Positions 11,743 through 20,075 of a stretch of DNA of 20,716 nt are shown in pieces. This DNA comes from Bacteroidales bacterium. GTDB lineage: Bacteria; Bacteroidota; Bacteroidia; Bacteroidales; Muribaculaceae. The notes below the pieces were generated by a model. The model saw only the letters and a list, made by a program, of their open reading frames with translations. It made no database searches and was not told the origin of the DNA. Location of the stretch: assembly GCA_900755985.1 (NCBI GenBank), contig CAAEIL010000028.1, forward strand, positions 1 through 20,716, written 5' to 3'. Every line of letters starts with the position of its first letter. Within the stretch, counting starts at the first letter, position 1. The translations under genes and the position numbers were made by a program.

Positions 11743-14274
11743 ATGATGGAAAACAAATTTTCGAACGAAGTGACAACTATGCTCAACGCCAGCACAATCA
11801 TGGCGCAAAAGCACAACCGCCACGAGCTCACTCCCGAATTTTTGCTGTTGGCATCTCTTTCGCAGCGCGATTCGGGCTACAGGTTGTTGTCACGTCTTGT
11901 CGGCGAAGACAAACTTGATGAGCTTCGCCGCGACCTTGACAATTCGCTCTATGACATCGACGGGTCGGAAGCGGCCCTTTCGGTAAGCCCTCTGACAAAC
12001 CGCATCCTCAAACTCTCCACTCTCGAAGCGCACATACATCGCAGCGATTCGATAGAGTCCGCACATCTATTAATGGCAATTTTCCACAATTCAGAGATTC
12101 AGAATATGGATTTTATCAAACCTTTCGTCAACGCCGGTATCAACTACCAGGCGCTGCACGACACTTTTGCGTCGACATCGCCCACGGCACCTACCGCCGG
12201 TCCAGACTTTCTTGACGAACCGGACGATGACGCCAACGATAATTCGCCGAGCCGAGCCGACCGACCCTCGTCCGGGGCGGCCAAAGTCAAAAGCGGCGGT
12301 GATACTCCAATGCTCGACAAATTTTCACGTGACATGACACGTATAGCCGCCGAGGGACGACTTGACCCCGTAGTCGGACGCGAAACCGAAATCGAACGTC
12401 TGGCACAGATACTCTCGCGCCGCAAAAAAAACAACCCCGTCCTCATCGGCGAACCCGGTGTCGGAAAATCGGCAATTGTCGAAGGTCTAGCTCTGCGCAT
12501 CGTACAACGCAAGGTTTCACGCATACTCTTTGACAAACGCGTCGTATCATTGGATATGGCTTCTATTGTCGCCGGTACAAAATATCGCGGCGAATTTGAA
12601 GAACGCATCAAAGCTATACTCACCGAGCTTTCGCGCAATCCGGACATCATCCTTTTCATCGACGAAATCCACACTATTGTCGGTGCAGGCAACGCTCAGG
12701 GCTCGATGGACGCTGCCAACATGCTCAAACCCGCCCTTGCCCGTGGCGAGGTACAGTGCATCGGTGCAACCACCCTTGACGAATACCGCAAAAACATCGA
12801 AAAGGACGGTGCACTCGAGCGCCGCTTCCAGAAAGTGATGGTCGAGCCCACCTCGGCCGAGGAGACCCTCGAAATTCTGCACAACATCAAGCCTCAGTAC
12901 GAGTCACACCATAACGTCAATTACACCGAGGCGGCCCTCGAAGCCTGCGTCAAACTTACCGAACGATATATTTCGGACCGCAACTTCCCGGACAAAGCCA
13001 TTGACGCCCTTGACGAAGCCGGCTCGCGCGTACACATCACCAATATTGTCGTCCCCGAAGAAATCGAAAAACTCGAAAACGAAATCGAAGAAGCTAACGG
13101 CAAGAAACTTGAGGCCGCACGCGCCCAGAATTTTGAAAGTGCCGCATCATGGCGCGACAAGGCCCACGAACTCAACGAACGTCTCACTACCGCCAAGAAA
13201 GAGTGGGAAGACCAACTTGAAAGCCAGCGTGTCACCGTCGACGAAGACAAGGTTGCTGAAGTCGTTGCCATGATGACCGGGGTTCCCGTACAGCGTATCG
13301 CTATGGCCGAAGGCAAAAGGCTCATCGAAATGGGCCCGGCTATCAAAAAAGCCATCATCGGACAAGACGAAGCCATTGACAAAGTTGTAAAAGCCATACA
13401 GCGCAACCGCATCGGTCTGAAAGATCCCAACAAGCCCATAGGCACTTTCCTCTTCCTTGGCCCCACAGGTGTGGGCAAGACACATCTTGCCAAGAAACTC
13501 GCCGAATATATGTTCGACTCGGCTGACACATTGATTCGTATCGACATGAGCGAGTACATGGAAAAATTCACAGTGTCGCGTCTTGTAGGCGCACCTCCCG
13601 GATACGTTGGTTACGAAGAAGCAGGACAGCTCACCGAGAAAGTGCGTCGTCGCCCCTACTCTATCGTCCTTCTCGACGAAATCGAGAAAGCGCACCCCGA
13701 TGTCTTTAACCTTCTGCTCCAGGTCATGGACGAAGGTCGTCTTACCGACAGCCTTGGACGCCGCATCGACTTCAAGAACACAATAATAATAATGACATCT
13801 AACATTGGGTCGCGTCAGCTCAAGGATTTCGGTGCAGGCGTCGGTTTTAACACCGGTACTGTCGACCAGAACTACACACGGGGCGTCCTGCAGAAAGCTC
13901 TGAACAAGGCTTTCGCTCCCGAATTCCTCAACCGCATCGACGACATCATCATGTTCGACTCGCTCAGCAGAGAGTCTATCTTCCGCATTATCGACATCGA
14001 ACTTGCCGGATTCTACAAACGCGTCGCCGAACTTGGTTACAAACTCACCTTGTCGGACGAGGCCAAAACTTTCGTCGCCGAAAAAGGCTACGACTCACAA
14101 TTCGGTGCACGGCCGCTGAAACGTGCCATACAGAAATACCTCGAAGACAAACTTGCCGAGCTTATAATATCGGCCCAAGCCGTCCCCGGCTCGGAAATCA
14201 CTGTCGACTATGACAAGGATGCTGACAAAATTGTCAGTAAACTGGTTTTGAAGCCTGTCGAAGAACATGAATAA
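11743..14274 (+). CDS. clpC: ATP-dependent Clp protease ATP-binding subunit ClpC
   Basis: This 843-residue AAA+ unfoldase feeds proteins to ClpP for degradation. A Clp_N double repeat (about 1-145) is followed by a Pro/Asp/Ser-rich linker (about 146-190). AAA1 has Walker A GEPGVGKS (236-243), Walker B ILFIDE with D307-E308, and arginines at ALERRF. The middle region (about 430-495) is a short UVR-like coiled coil, not the long ClpB M-domain. AAA2 has Walker A GPTGVGKT (573-580), Walker B LLDE (D645-E646) and NRID. The loop GAGVGFN carries the VGF tripeptide (700-702) that docks ClpP in ClpC proteins, so this is a protease partner rather than ClpB. ClpP, and any adaptor, must lie outside the window. 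It starts MMENKF; the second Met is an equally good start. It has a strong terminator and htpG follows. Confidence 0.95.
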   Translation: MMENKFSNEVTTMLNASTIMAQKHNRHELTPEFLLLASLSQRDSGYRLLSRLVGEDKLDELRRDLDNSLYDIDGSEAALSVSPLTNRILKLSTLEAHIHRSDSIESAHLLMAIFHNSEIQNMDFIKPFVNAGINYQALHDTFASTSPTAPTAGPDFLDEPDDDANDNSPSRADRPSSGAAKVKSGGDTPMLDKFSRDMTRIAAEGRLDPVVGRETEIERLAQILSRRKKNNPVLIGEPGVGKSAIVEGLALRIVQRKVSRILFDKRVVSLDMASIVAGTKYRGEFEERIKAILTELSRNPDIILFIDEIHTIVGAGNAQGSMDAANMLKPALARGEVQCIGATTLDEYRKNIEKDGALERRFQKVMVEPTSAEETLEILHNIKPQYESHHNVNYTEAALEACVKLTERYISDRNFPDKAIDALDEAGSRVHITNIVVPEEIEKLENEIEEANGKKLEAARAQNFESAASWRDKAHELNERLTTAKKEWEDQLESQRVTVDEDKVAEVVAMMTGVPVQRIAMAEGKRLIEMGPAIKKAIIGQDEAIDKVVKAIQRNRIGLKDPNKPIGTFLFLGPTGVGKTHLAKKLAEYMFDSADTLIRIDMSEYMEKFTVSRLVGAPPGYVGYEEAGQLTEKVRRRPYSIVLLDEIEKAHPDVFNLLLQVMDEGRLTDSLGRRIDFKNTIIIMTSNIGSRQLKDFGAGVGFNTGTVDQNYTRGVLQKALNKAFAPEFLNRIDDIIMFDSLSRESIFRIIDIELAGFYKRVAELGYKLTLSDEAKTFVAEKGYDSQFGARPLKRAIQKYLEDKLAELIISAQAVPGSEITVDYDKDADKIVSKLVLKPVEEHE

Positions 14275-14297
14275 CTCCTGAACTACAATTCATATCG

Positions 14298-14338
14298 CCT
14301 GCCACAGTTTTTTAACAACATCTGTGGCAGGTTTTTTT
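14298..14338 (+). terminator. clpC terminator
   Basis: A perfect 10-bp stem, CCTGCCACAG (14298-14307) with CTGTGGCAGG (14322-14331), followed by seven T (14332-14338), 24 bases after the stop. It isolates clpC from htpG. Confidence 0.92.
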
Positions 14339-14361
14339 AATATTTTTTAATCGGAATGTAG

Positions 14362-14378
14362 TTTGGCATTTTATTTGT
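14362..14378 (+). promoter_or_regulatory. htpG promoter element resembling the clpC -24/-12 element
   Basis: TTTGGCATTTTATTTGT shares TTTGGCAT and the downstream TTTG with the clpC element; 13 of 16 bases match across 14362-14377. GG and the expected GC are 10 bases apart, but the second position of the -12 pair is T instead of C. It lies 95 bases before htpG. TTTATTTG inside it is also one base from a TAnnTTTG box. Confidence 0.4.
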
Positions 14379-14472
14379 TAGCTTGTTGTATATATGGGTA
14401 CATAGGTCGGAACTTTCGGCCGGCCGTTACTTAACATAGTTAATACGCACAAAAACTCAAAAACATAAAACC

Positions 14473-16509
14473 ATGCAAAAAGGAACAATTGGAGTAACCA
14501 CCGAGAACATATTCCCGGTTATCAAAAAATTTCTTTACAGTGACCACGAAATTTTTCTCCGCGAACTGGTATCTAACGCTATCGACGCAACGCAAAAACT
14601 CAAAACTCTTTCATCATTCGGTGACTACAAAGGCGAACTTGGCGAACTGCGTGTCGATGTAAAAATCGACAAAGAAGCCGGCACATTGACAGTGTCTGAC
14701 CGAGGCATCGGTATGACTTCCGAGGACATTGACAAATACATCAACCAGATAGCTTTCTCGGGCGCCGAGGAATTCCTCAATAAATTCAAGGACAACGCCA
14801 ACGCCATAATCGGTCACTTCGGCCTCGGATTTTATTCGGCCTTTATGGTTGCAAAAAAAGTCGAGATTGTCTCGCTGTCATATAAAGAAGGTGCCGAAGC
14901 CGTACGTTGGACCTGCGATGGCTCGCCCGAATACGAAATGTCAGCCACCGAAAAGACTGACCGTGGCACCGACATTATTCTGTATATCGATGACGACAAC
15001 AAGCAGTTCCTCGAAGATGCCCGCATCGAAAGTCTGCTTCGCAAATACTGCCGTTTCCTACCCGTCCCCGTGGTTTTCGGCAAGGAACAGGAATGGAAAG
15101 ACGGCAAAATGGTTGATACAGACCGCGACCGCATTGTCAATGACACCGAACCCAAATGGACAAAAAAACCGTCCGAACTCACCGACAAAGATTATCTTGA
15201 TTTCTATCATGAACTCTATCCCGGTCAGGAAGACCCGCTGTTCTGGATTCACCTCAATGTCGACTATCCCTTTACGCTTACCGGCATCCTCTTTTTCCCA
15301 AAAATCAAAAACAACTTCGAAATAAACAAAAACCGAATACAGTTGTACTGCAACTCGGTATTCGTCACCGACTCTGTTGAAGGCGTAGTACCGGAATTCA
15401 TGATGCTGATGCAAGGTGTCATCGACTCGCCAGACATTCCTCTCAATGTATCGCGTTCTTACCTGCAGAGTGATACTGCCGTAAAGAAAATATCAGGTTA
15501 TATTACTAAAAAAGTCGCATCACGACTCGACGAAATTTTCCGCACATCGCGCGCCGAATACGACAACAAATGGGACGATATCAAAATCTTCATCGAATAC
15601 GGCATGCTCACCGACGAGAAGTTCTGCGAACAAGCCATGAAATTCGCCCTGCTCAAGGACACCGCCGGCAACTACTATTCGCTCGATGACTATCGCAAAC
15701 TTGTCGAAGCCCAGCAGACTGACAAGGACTCGACCGTCATATATCTTTACACCACCGACATACAAGCCCAATATCCCTTTATCAAGTCGGCCGAGGACAA
15801 AGGATATAACGTTCTTGTCATGGACGGTCAACTCGACAGCCACTTCATTGGTCTGCTCGAAAATAAAATCAAGAATACTCGCTTTGTTCGCGTCGACTCC
15901 GATGTCATTGATAATCTTATTGTCAAGAACGAGAACAAGAATGTCGATCTGGACAACTCGCAGCGTGCTATTCTGACAGGTCTTTTCCAGTCTCTGGTGC
16001 CAAAAATCGAAGGTGCCAACTTTTTTGTAACCTTCGAGTCTATGTCCGAAAACTCAGCTCCCGTTGTCATCACTGCCAACGAGTACATGCGCCGTATGAA
16101 AGACATGGCCACACTACAGCCCGGCATGTCATTTTACAGTGAGCTTCCGGACAGCTACAACCTTGTTGTCAATGTCAACAATAGCGTTGTCAAACGTGTC
16201 GCAGAAAAAGCTTACGGCAACCTGCTTGACAAACTCAACCCTGTTCTTCAGAAAATCGATGATGACAACACCATCCTCGAACAGCTTCGCAACAAGAAAG
16301 AAGACAAAGACGCCGAACACGACAAGAAAGTCTCCGACCTTGAAAAAGAAATTGCCGAACAACGAGATATCCAGAACAGGACAATAGCCGACTACGCTGC
16401 AACTGACGAAATCGGCAAACAGCTTGTCGACCTTGCCCTATTGCGCAACAACCTGCTGCGAGGCGCCGAGCTCAACCGCTTTATCGAACGTTCCGTCTCC
16501 CTCCTCTAA
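14473..16509 (+). CDS. htpG: Molecular chaperone HtpG (Hsp90 family)
   Basis: HtpG is a cytoplasmic ATP-dependent dimeric chaperone that remodels client proteins. The N-terminal GHKL ATPase shows all Bergerat motifs: E31 and N35 in ELVSNAIDA, D76 in SDRGIGM, and GHFGLGFYSAFMVAKK (114-129). The middle domain has DIPLNVSRSYLQSD, whose Arg is the conserved ATP-contacting residue. The C-terminal dimerisation domain ends with LLRGAELNRFIERSVSLL. At 678 residues it is about 50 longer than E. coli HtpG. The extra length is at least partly a charged helical segment at about 604-635 (KKEDKDAEHDKKVSDLEKEI), which looks like a coiled coil in the dimerisation domain; similar longer HtpG forms occur in Bacteroidetes. 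ATG 14473 is the natural start (MQKGTIGVTTEN). It is monocistronic between the clpC terminator and its own terminator. Confidence 0.96.
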   Translation: MQKGTIGVTTENIFPVIKKFLYSDHEIFLRELVSNAIDATQKLKTLSSFGDYKGELGELRVDVKIDKEAGTLTVSDRGIGMTSEDIDKYINQIAFSGAEEFLNKFKDNANAIIGHFGLGFYSAFMVAKKVEIVSLSYKEGAEAVRWTCDGSPEYEMSATEKTDRGTDIILYIDDDNKQFLEDARIESLLRKYCRFLPVPVVFGKEQEWKDGKMVDTDRDRIVNDTEPKWTKKPSELTDKDYLDFYHELYPGQEDPLFWIHLNVDYPFTLTGILFFPKIKNNFEINKNRIQLYCNSVFVTDSVEGVVPEFMMLMQGVIDSPDIPLNVSRSYLQSDTAVKKISGYITKKVASRLDEIFRTSRAEYDNKWDDIKIFIEYGMLTDEKFCEQAMKFALLKDTAGNYYSLDDYRKLVEAQQTDKDSTVIYLYTTDIQAQYPFIKSAEDKGYNVLVMDGQLDSHFIGLLENKIKNTRFVRVDSDVIDNLIVKNENKNVDLDNSQRAILTGLFQSLVPKIEGANFFVTFESMSENSAPVVITANEYMRRMKDMATLQPGMSFYSELPDSYNLVVNVNNSVVKRVAEKAYGNLLDKLNPVLQKIDDDNTILEQLRNKKEDKDAEHDKKVSDLEKEIAEQRDIQNRTIADYAATDEIGKQLVDLALLRNNLLRGAELNRFIERSVSLL

Positions 16510-16534
16510 AATTTCTTATACAAGATAACATTCA

Positions 16535-16572
16535 AAAGCCGCTGCATAGGTTCATTACCCGGCAGCGGCTTT
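16535..16572. terminator. Bidirectional terminator between htpG and folC
   Basis: AAAGCCGCTGC (16535-16545) pairs perfectly with GCAGCGGCTTT (16562-16572) around 16 bases. It ends htpG (tail TTTCTTAT) and, on the other strand, the nadC-folC operon (tail CTTTTG). The T-tails are short but the 11-bp stem is strong. Confidence 0.85.
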
Positions 16573-16593
16573 CTTATATGTCATTGACTCTCG

Positions 16594-17892
16594 TCACATA
16601 ACGGGCACTTCGGCAACAACAAAGTTGGAGCCTCCTATAAAAACATAGCCATCAGTCGGTGTGGCGGTAACAGCTTTTTTTACAGCATCCGCTACCGAAC
16701 CGGCATCCTCAGCATCAAGGCCGGCCTTTTTAGCTTCGGCAAGGACATCCGCGCAGCTTGCCGCCCTGGGTGTTGACGGTGCGGTTATAAAATAATGAGC
16801 ATTATGTGGAAGCATTCGCAATATCGAGCCATAATCTTTGTCGTTGACAAAGCCAAGAACGACGCTGAGTGGTGCTTTAGACGACAAATCGATGAGCCTT
16901 GGCGCAAGATAATGCCATGCTCCCGGATTGTGTCCCGTATCGCAGATAACATGAGGTTTGTCACGCAATGTCTGCCAGCGCCCGCAAAGACCGGTTAACG
17001 AACATACTTCGGCAAAAGCCGTACGCACCGTCACTGAATCAAACTTATAACCTTTCCGGCCAAGAACAGACAATGCGCATAATACTGTCGCTACATTCTT
17101 TGTCTGATAAATCCCGGTAAGCGGGCAACTCAATGTTCCCCATGGTGTACCGATGTATTCTGTGTTGTCGATATGTTCAATTGCTTTTTCATAATAGACA
17201 TTATCTTCGACAAAAGTCAGAGGCGAACCCGCCAATGCGGCTTCATTGCAAAAGACTTTGCGAAGTTCTTCATCAGCCTCACCGACAAGCGCCGGAACGT
17301 TCTTTTTGAAAATTCCGGCTTTCTCATGGGCTATTGCCGCAGTTGTAGAACCGAGTATTCCGGTATGGTCAAGGGATATATTGGTTACAATCGACAACTC
17401 GGGCCGAATAATATTGGTAGCATCGAGACGGCCGCCGAGTCCGACTTCGATAATAGCAATATCAACGTTCTCCCGGGCAAAGTAATCAAAAGCCATCATG
17501 GTGGTAAGTTCGAAGAACGATGGGTCTACATCAGCATGCATGGACTCGAAACGCTCGACAAAGTCAACGACACGCTCATGCGTTATCTTGGTACCATTGA
17601 TGCGAATACGTTCGGCAAAGTCGAACAGATGAGGCGATGTATAAAGGCCTGTCTTATATCCGGCCTTTATGAAAACCGAAGCTAAAAGATGCGCCGTTGA
17701 ACCTTTACCGTTGGTTCCGGCAATATGTATTGTCTTGAACCTTCGCTGCGGATTGCCGAAAACCTGCGCCAATGTTTTGATGTTCTGTAGCCCAGGTTTG
17801 TATGCGACTGCACCCACGCGATGGAATGCCTGAAGTTTTGAAAAAAGATTTTCGAGAGTCTGTCGGTATTTTATTTCTTCATCAGATTGCAT
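16594..17892 (-). CDS. folC: Folylpolyglutamate synthase / dihydrofolate synthase
   Basis: FolC adds glutamate to dihydropteroate and/or to folates using ATP, in the cytoplasm. The 432-residue length is normal. Motifs in order are the P-loop GTNGKGST (59-66) after FKTIHIA, SPHL (86-89), EVGLGGRLDATN (149-160), DHTGILG (175-181), AHEKAGIFK (188-196) whose Lys is the usual carbamylated ligand, GRWQ in the linker, and DTGHNPGAWH in the C-terminal Mur-ligase domain. Whether it has one or both activities cannot be told from sequence. It starts 3 bases after the second CHR gene stops and is the last gene of the nadC operon, so it probably depends on read-through from the nadC promoter. The shared operon puts folate and NAD synthesis under one promoter. 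Confidence 0.95.
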   Translation of the reverse strand: MQSDEEIKYRQTLENLFSKLQAFHRVGAVAYKPGLQNIKTLAQVFGNPQRRFKTIHIAGTNGKGSTAHLLASVFIKAGYKTGLYTSPHLFDFAERIRINGTKITHERVVDFVERFESMHADVDPSFFELTTMMAFDYFARENVDIAIIEVGLGGRLDATNIIRPELSIVTNISLDHTGILGSTTAAIAHEKAGIFKKNVPALVGEADEELRKVFCNEAALAGSPLTFVEDNVYYEKAIEHIDNTEYIGTPWGTLSCPLTGIYQTKNVATVLCALSVLGRKGYKFDSVTVRTAFAEVCSLTGLCGRWQTLRDKPHVICDTGHNPGAWHYLAPRLIDLSSKAPLSVVLGFVNDKDYGSILRMLPHNAHYFITAPSTPRAASCADVLAEAKKAGLDAEDAGSVADAVKKAVTATPTDGYVFIGGSNFVVAEVPVM

Positions 17893-17895
17893 ATC

Positions 17896-18459
17896 TTAAA
17901 ATATCAGAAAGCCGACAAAACCTGCGGCAATTATCACCCATATAGGATGTATTTTCGTAAAATATACTGCAACAAAGGCAGCTAAACAAATCAATATCGA
18001 CTTAGTAACATCGGCGGAGGCCGTGCCAAAGTTTGAGCTGTTCATCAGCAGTAACGCAGCAGATGCAATTAGCCCGACCACAACCGGACGCAGGCCTGAA
18101 AAGATACCGCGTATAGCTACACTTTGGCGATGACGGCGAATATAATGACTGGCAAATGTCACAAGCAAAAAAGGCGGAATGACGACGACAAGAGTACATA
18201 ACACCGACCCGGCAATTCCCCACCACCAGCCGGCAAATCCAGCTGTCTGGGGTGCGACATAGCCTATATAAGTCGCCGAGTTGATACCTATCGGGCCGGG
18301 GGTCATCTGCGAGATTGCAACGATATCGGTGAACATCTTCTCTGAAATCCAACCGGGAGTTACTATCTCGCTTTCGATGAGCGAAAGCATGGCATACCCG
18401 CCTCCAAAACCGAACAGGCCGATTTTAAGATAGCTCCAAATTAGTCGCAGAAATATCAT
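17896..18459 (-). CDS. Chromate transporter family (CHR) protein, second half-size subunit
   Basis: A 187-residue inner-membrane protein with about six hydrophobic segments. It carries the CHR-family N-terminal motif FGFGGGYAMLSLIESEIV (17-34) and SQMTPGPIGINSATYIGY (50-67). Full-length ChrA carries two such halves fused; here it is encoded as a separate short-chain protein paired with the gene at 18456-19070, expected to act as a heterodimer with the halves in opposite membrane orientation. CHR proteins export chromate by proton-linked transport in known cases, but gut Bacteroidales homologues may move another anion such as sulfate; the substrate is not known here. Its ATG overlaps the stop of the first CHR gene in an ATGA, indicating translational coupling. 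folC follows after 3 bases. Confidence 0.88.
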   Translation of the reverse strand: MIFLRLIWSYLKIGLFGFGGGYAMLSLIESEIVTPGWISEKMFTDIVAISQMTPGPIGINSATYIGYVAPQTAGFAGWWWGIAGSVLCTLVVVIPPFLLVTFASHYIRRHRQSVAIRGIFSGLRPVVVGLIASAALLLMNSSNFGTASADVTKSILICLAAFVAVYFTKIHPIWVIIAAGFVGFLIF

Positions 18460-19070
18460 CGTTTTTCACCTCCTTCCCTGCCTGAGCTATTTCGCATTGA
18501 CATGCGCAGAACAAGCCAGCCGCCCAGGGCGCCGGCTATAATCCAAAGTATAGGATTAGACACAACGGGCAGCTTGGACCATATCAGTAATGCCACAGCT
18601 GTCGGTATCCACACTGTCTTCCAATTGAGTCTGGCTGTCTTGGCCGCCGATAATACAGGTGCTATTATCAAGGCCACAACGGCGGGTCGAATACCCTTAA
18701 AGATGCGAGTAAGAACGGTATTATTGTTTATAAGGTCAGGGGTAAGGAAAAGAGCTATCGCCAGTATCATTACGAACGATGGCATAATCGTTCCCAGAGC
18801 AGCGACTATGCTTCCTGCTCGTCCGCGCAACTTGTCACCTACGGCCACGGAGATATTAACCGCAAGTATTCCCGGCAACGACTGCGCAATGGCAAGCAGA
18901 TCGAGAAACTCCTCGCGGTCAAGCCATCTGTATTTGTCGACAATCTCCCGTTCCATAATCGAAATCATGGCCCAGCCGCCTCCGAAAGTAAATGCACCGA
19001 TTTTAGCGAAAACACCGAAAAGGGCTCCCAGCGATGCTGTGCCCTTGTCGATCTTTTGTTCTGCTGTCAT
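18456..19070 (-). CDS. Chromate transporter family (CHR) protein, first half-size subunit
   Basis: A 204-residue membrane protein, paralogous to the downstream CHR gene. A hydrophilic start of about 12 residues is followed by FGVFAKIGAFTFGGGWAMIS (18-37), then EREIVDKYRWLDREEFLDLL and AQSLPGILAVNISVAVG, all typical of the CHR domain. About six hydrophobic segments follow, and the tail is basic and polar (NSSGREGGEKR). The two subunits differ: this one has SLPGILAVN where its partner has MTPGPIGIN, as expected for specialised halves of a heterodimer. It begins 2 bases after the nadC stop and overlaps the next gene by 4 bases, so expression is locked to the nadC operon. The transported ion is not certain. 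Confidence 0.88.
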   Translation of the reverse strand: MTAEQKIDKGTASLGALFGVFAKIGAFTFGGGWAMISIMEREIVDKYRWLDREEFLDLLAIAQSLPGILAVNISVAVGDKLRGRAGSIVAALGTIMPSFVMILAIALFLTPDLINNNTVLTRIFKGIRPAVVALIIAPVLSAAKTARLNWKTVWIPTAVALLIWSKLPVVSNPILWIIAGALGGWLVLRMSMRNSSGREGGEKR

Positions 19071-19072
19071 GA

Positions 19073-19930
19073 TTACTTAACGGCTTTGAAGCTCATATCG
19101 AGACTCTTGACCGAATGTGTCAGGGCGCCTACCGAAATAAAGTCAACGCCACATCGGCCATAGTCGGCGAGTGTGTCAAATGTTATACCTCCCGACGATT
19201 CTATCTCAACGGTATTATTAGCTTTACGTATGTGCTTTACAGCCTCAGCTGTACGCTCAGGCGTAAAGTTGTCAAGCATAATGCGGTCGACACCGGCTTC
19301 GAGGGCCTGATCAATTTCGTCTAGGTTGCGAACTTCTACTTCTATGCGCAGGTCTTTGCCATTTTTCTTGCAATAATCTTTGGCTGCCGTTACCGCCTGA
19401 GGAATACCGCCGGCAAAATCCACATGGTTATCCTTAATGAGAATCATATCAAAAAGGCCGATACGGTGATTCATTCCGCCGCCGATAGCCACAGCATCTT
19501 TTTCGAGCATACGCATGCCGGGGGTGGTTTTGCGCGTGTCCAGTACGCGGCATGCAGTTCCGGCAAGCTGTGCCTGATAGCGATGCGTTGTGGTGGCGAT
19601 GCCACTCATACGCTGCATGATATTGAGCATGAGACGCTCGGTCTGAAGCAATGAGCGGACAGAGCCTTCGACTATAAAAGCGACATCGCCGGGCTTGACT
19701 TCCGCGCCGTCTTCGATATAGACGGTCATCTTCAGGCTCGGGTCAAAACGTTTAAAGACCTCGCGCGCTGCATCAACGCCGGCTATTATTCCCGGTTCTT
19801 TGATAATGAGTTGTTGACTACCCATAGCATCGGCCGGAATTGTCGACAGAGTAGTGTGGTCTCCGTCGCCGATATCCTCTGCGAAACTAAGGTCAATAAG
19901 CTCGTCAATAAGTTCTTTCTTGGTTTTCAT
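19073..19930 (-). CDS. nadC: Nicotinate-nucleotide pyrophosphorylase (quinolinate phosphoribosyltransferase)
   Basis: NadC converts quinolinate and PRPP to nicotinate mononucleotide, CO2 and pyrophosphate in NAD synthesis. The 285-residue protein from ATG 19930 (MKTKKELIDELIDLSFAEDI) matches the usual start of the family. An in-frame ATG at 19993 would add 21 residues (starting MPLRCPRDAD) and lies about 30 bases after the predicted transcript start, so it cannot be excluded. Motifs are GDGDHTT (21-27), QTERLMLNIMQRMSGIAT (96-113), DTRKTTPGMR (131-140), NHRIGLFDMILIKDNH (154-169), VEVRNLDE, IMLDNF and ESSGGI near the end. It is first in the operon with the CHR pair and folC. The leader of about 95 bases (19931 to about 20025) shows no riboswitch I recognise. 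Confidence 0.95.
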   Translation of the reverse strand: MKTKKELIDELIDLSFAEDIGDGDHTTLSTIPADAMGSQQLIIKEPGIIAGVDAAREVFKRFDPSLKMTVYIEDGAEVKPGDVAFIVEGSVRSLLQTERLMLNIMQRMSGIATTTHRYQAQLAGTACRVLDTRKTTPGMRMLEKDAVAIGGGMNHRIGLFDMILIKDNHVDFAGGIPQAVTAAKDYCKKNGKDLRIEVEVRNLDEIDQALEAGVDRIMLDNFTPERTAEAVKHIRKANNTVEIESSGGITFDTLADYGRCGVDFISVGALTHSVKSLDMSFKAVK

Positions 19931-20031
19931 ATCTTGCATGAATTGGGGTTCGTAAGAGATTGCATCAGCATCGCGGGGACAACGGAGAGGCATCGTGTCC
20001 GTCTCCCGGCGAAGATTTGTTTATCCGCCTG

Positions 20032-20070
20032 CAAAGGTACGCAAAAATTCGCGAATTTTTCTTACCTTTG
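20032..20070. promoter_or_regulatory. Divergent palindromic promoter for nadC and rlmH
   Basis: The minus-strand TACCTTTG (20032-20039) drives nadC and the plus-strand TACCTTTG (20063-20070) drives rlmH. Between them lies a perfect 18-base palindrome, AAAAATTCGCGAATTTTT (20043-20060), so the 39 bases are almost fully symmetrical. Neither box has a clear -33 TTTG. The palindrome could bind a dimeric regulator serving both genes. Confidence 0.75.
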
Positions 20071-20075
20071 TGATT

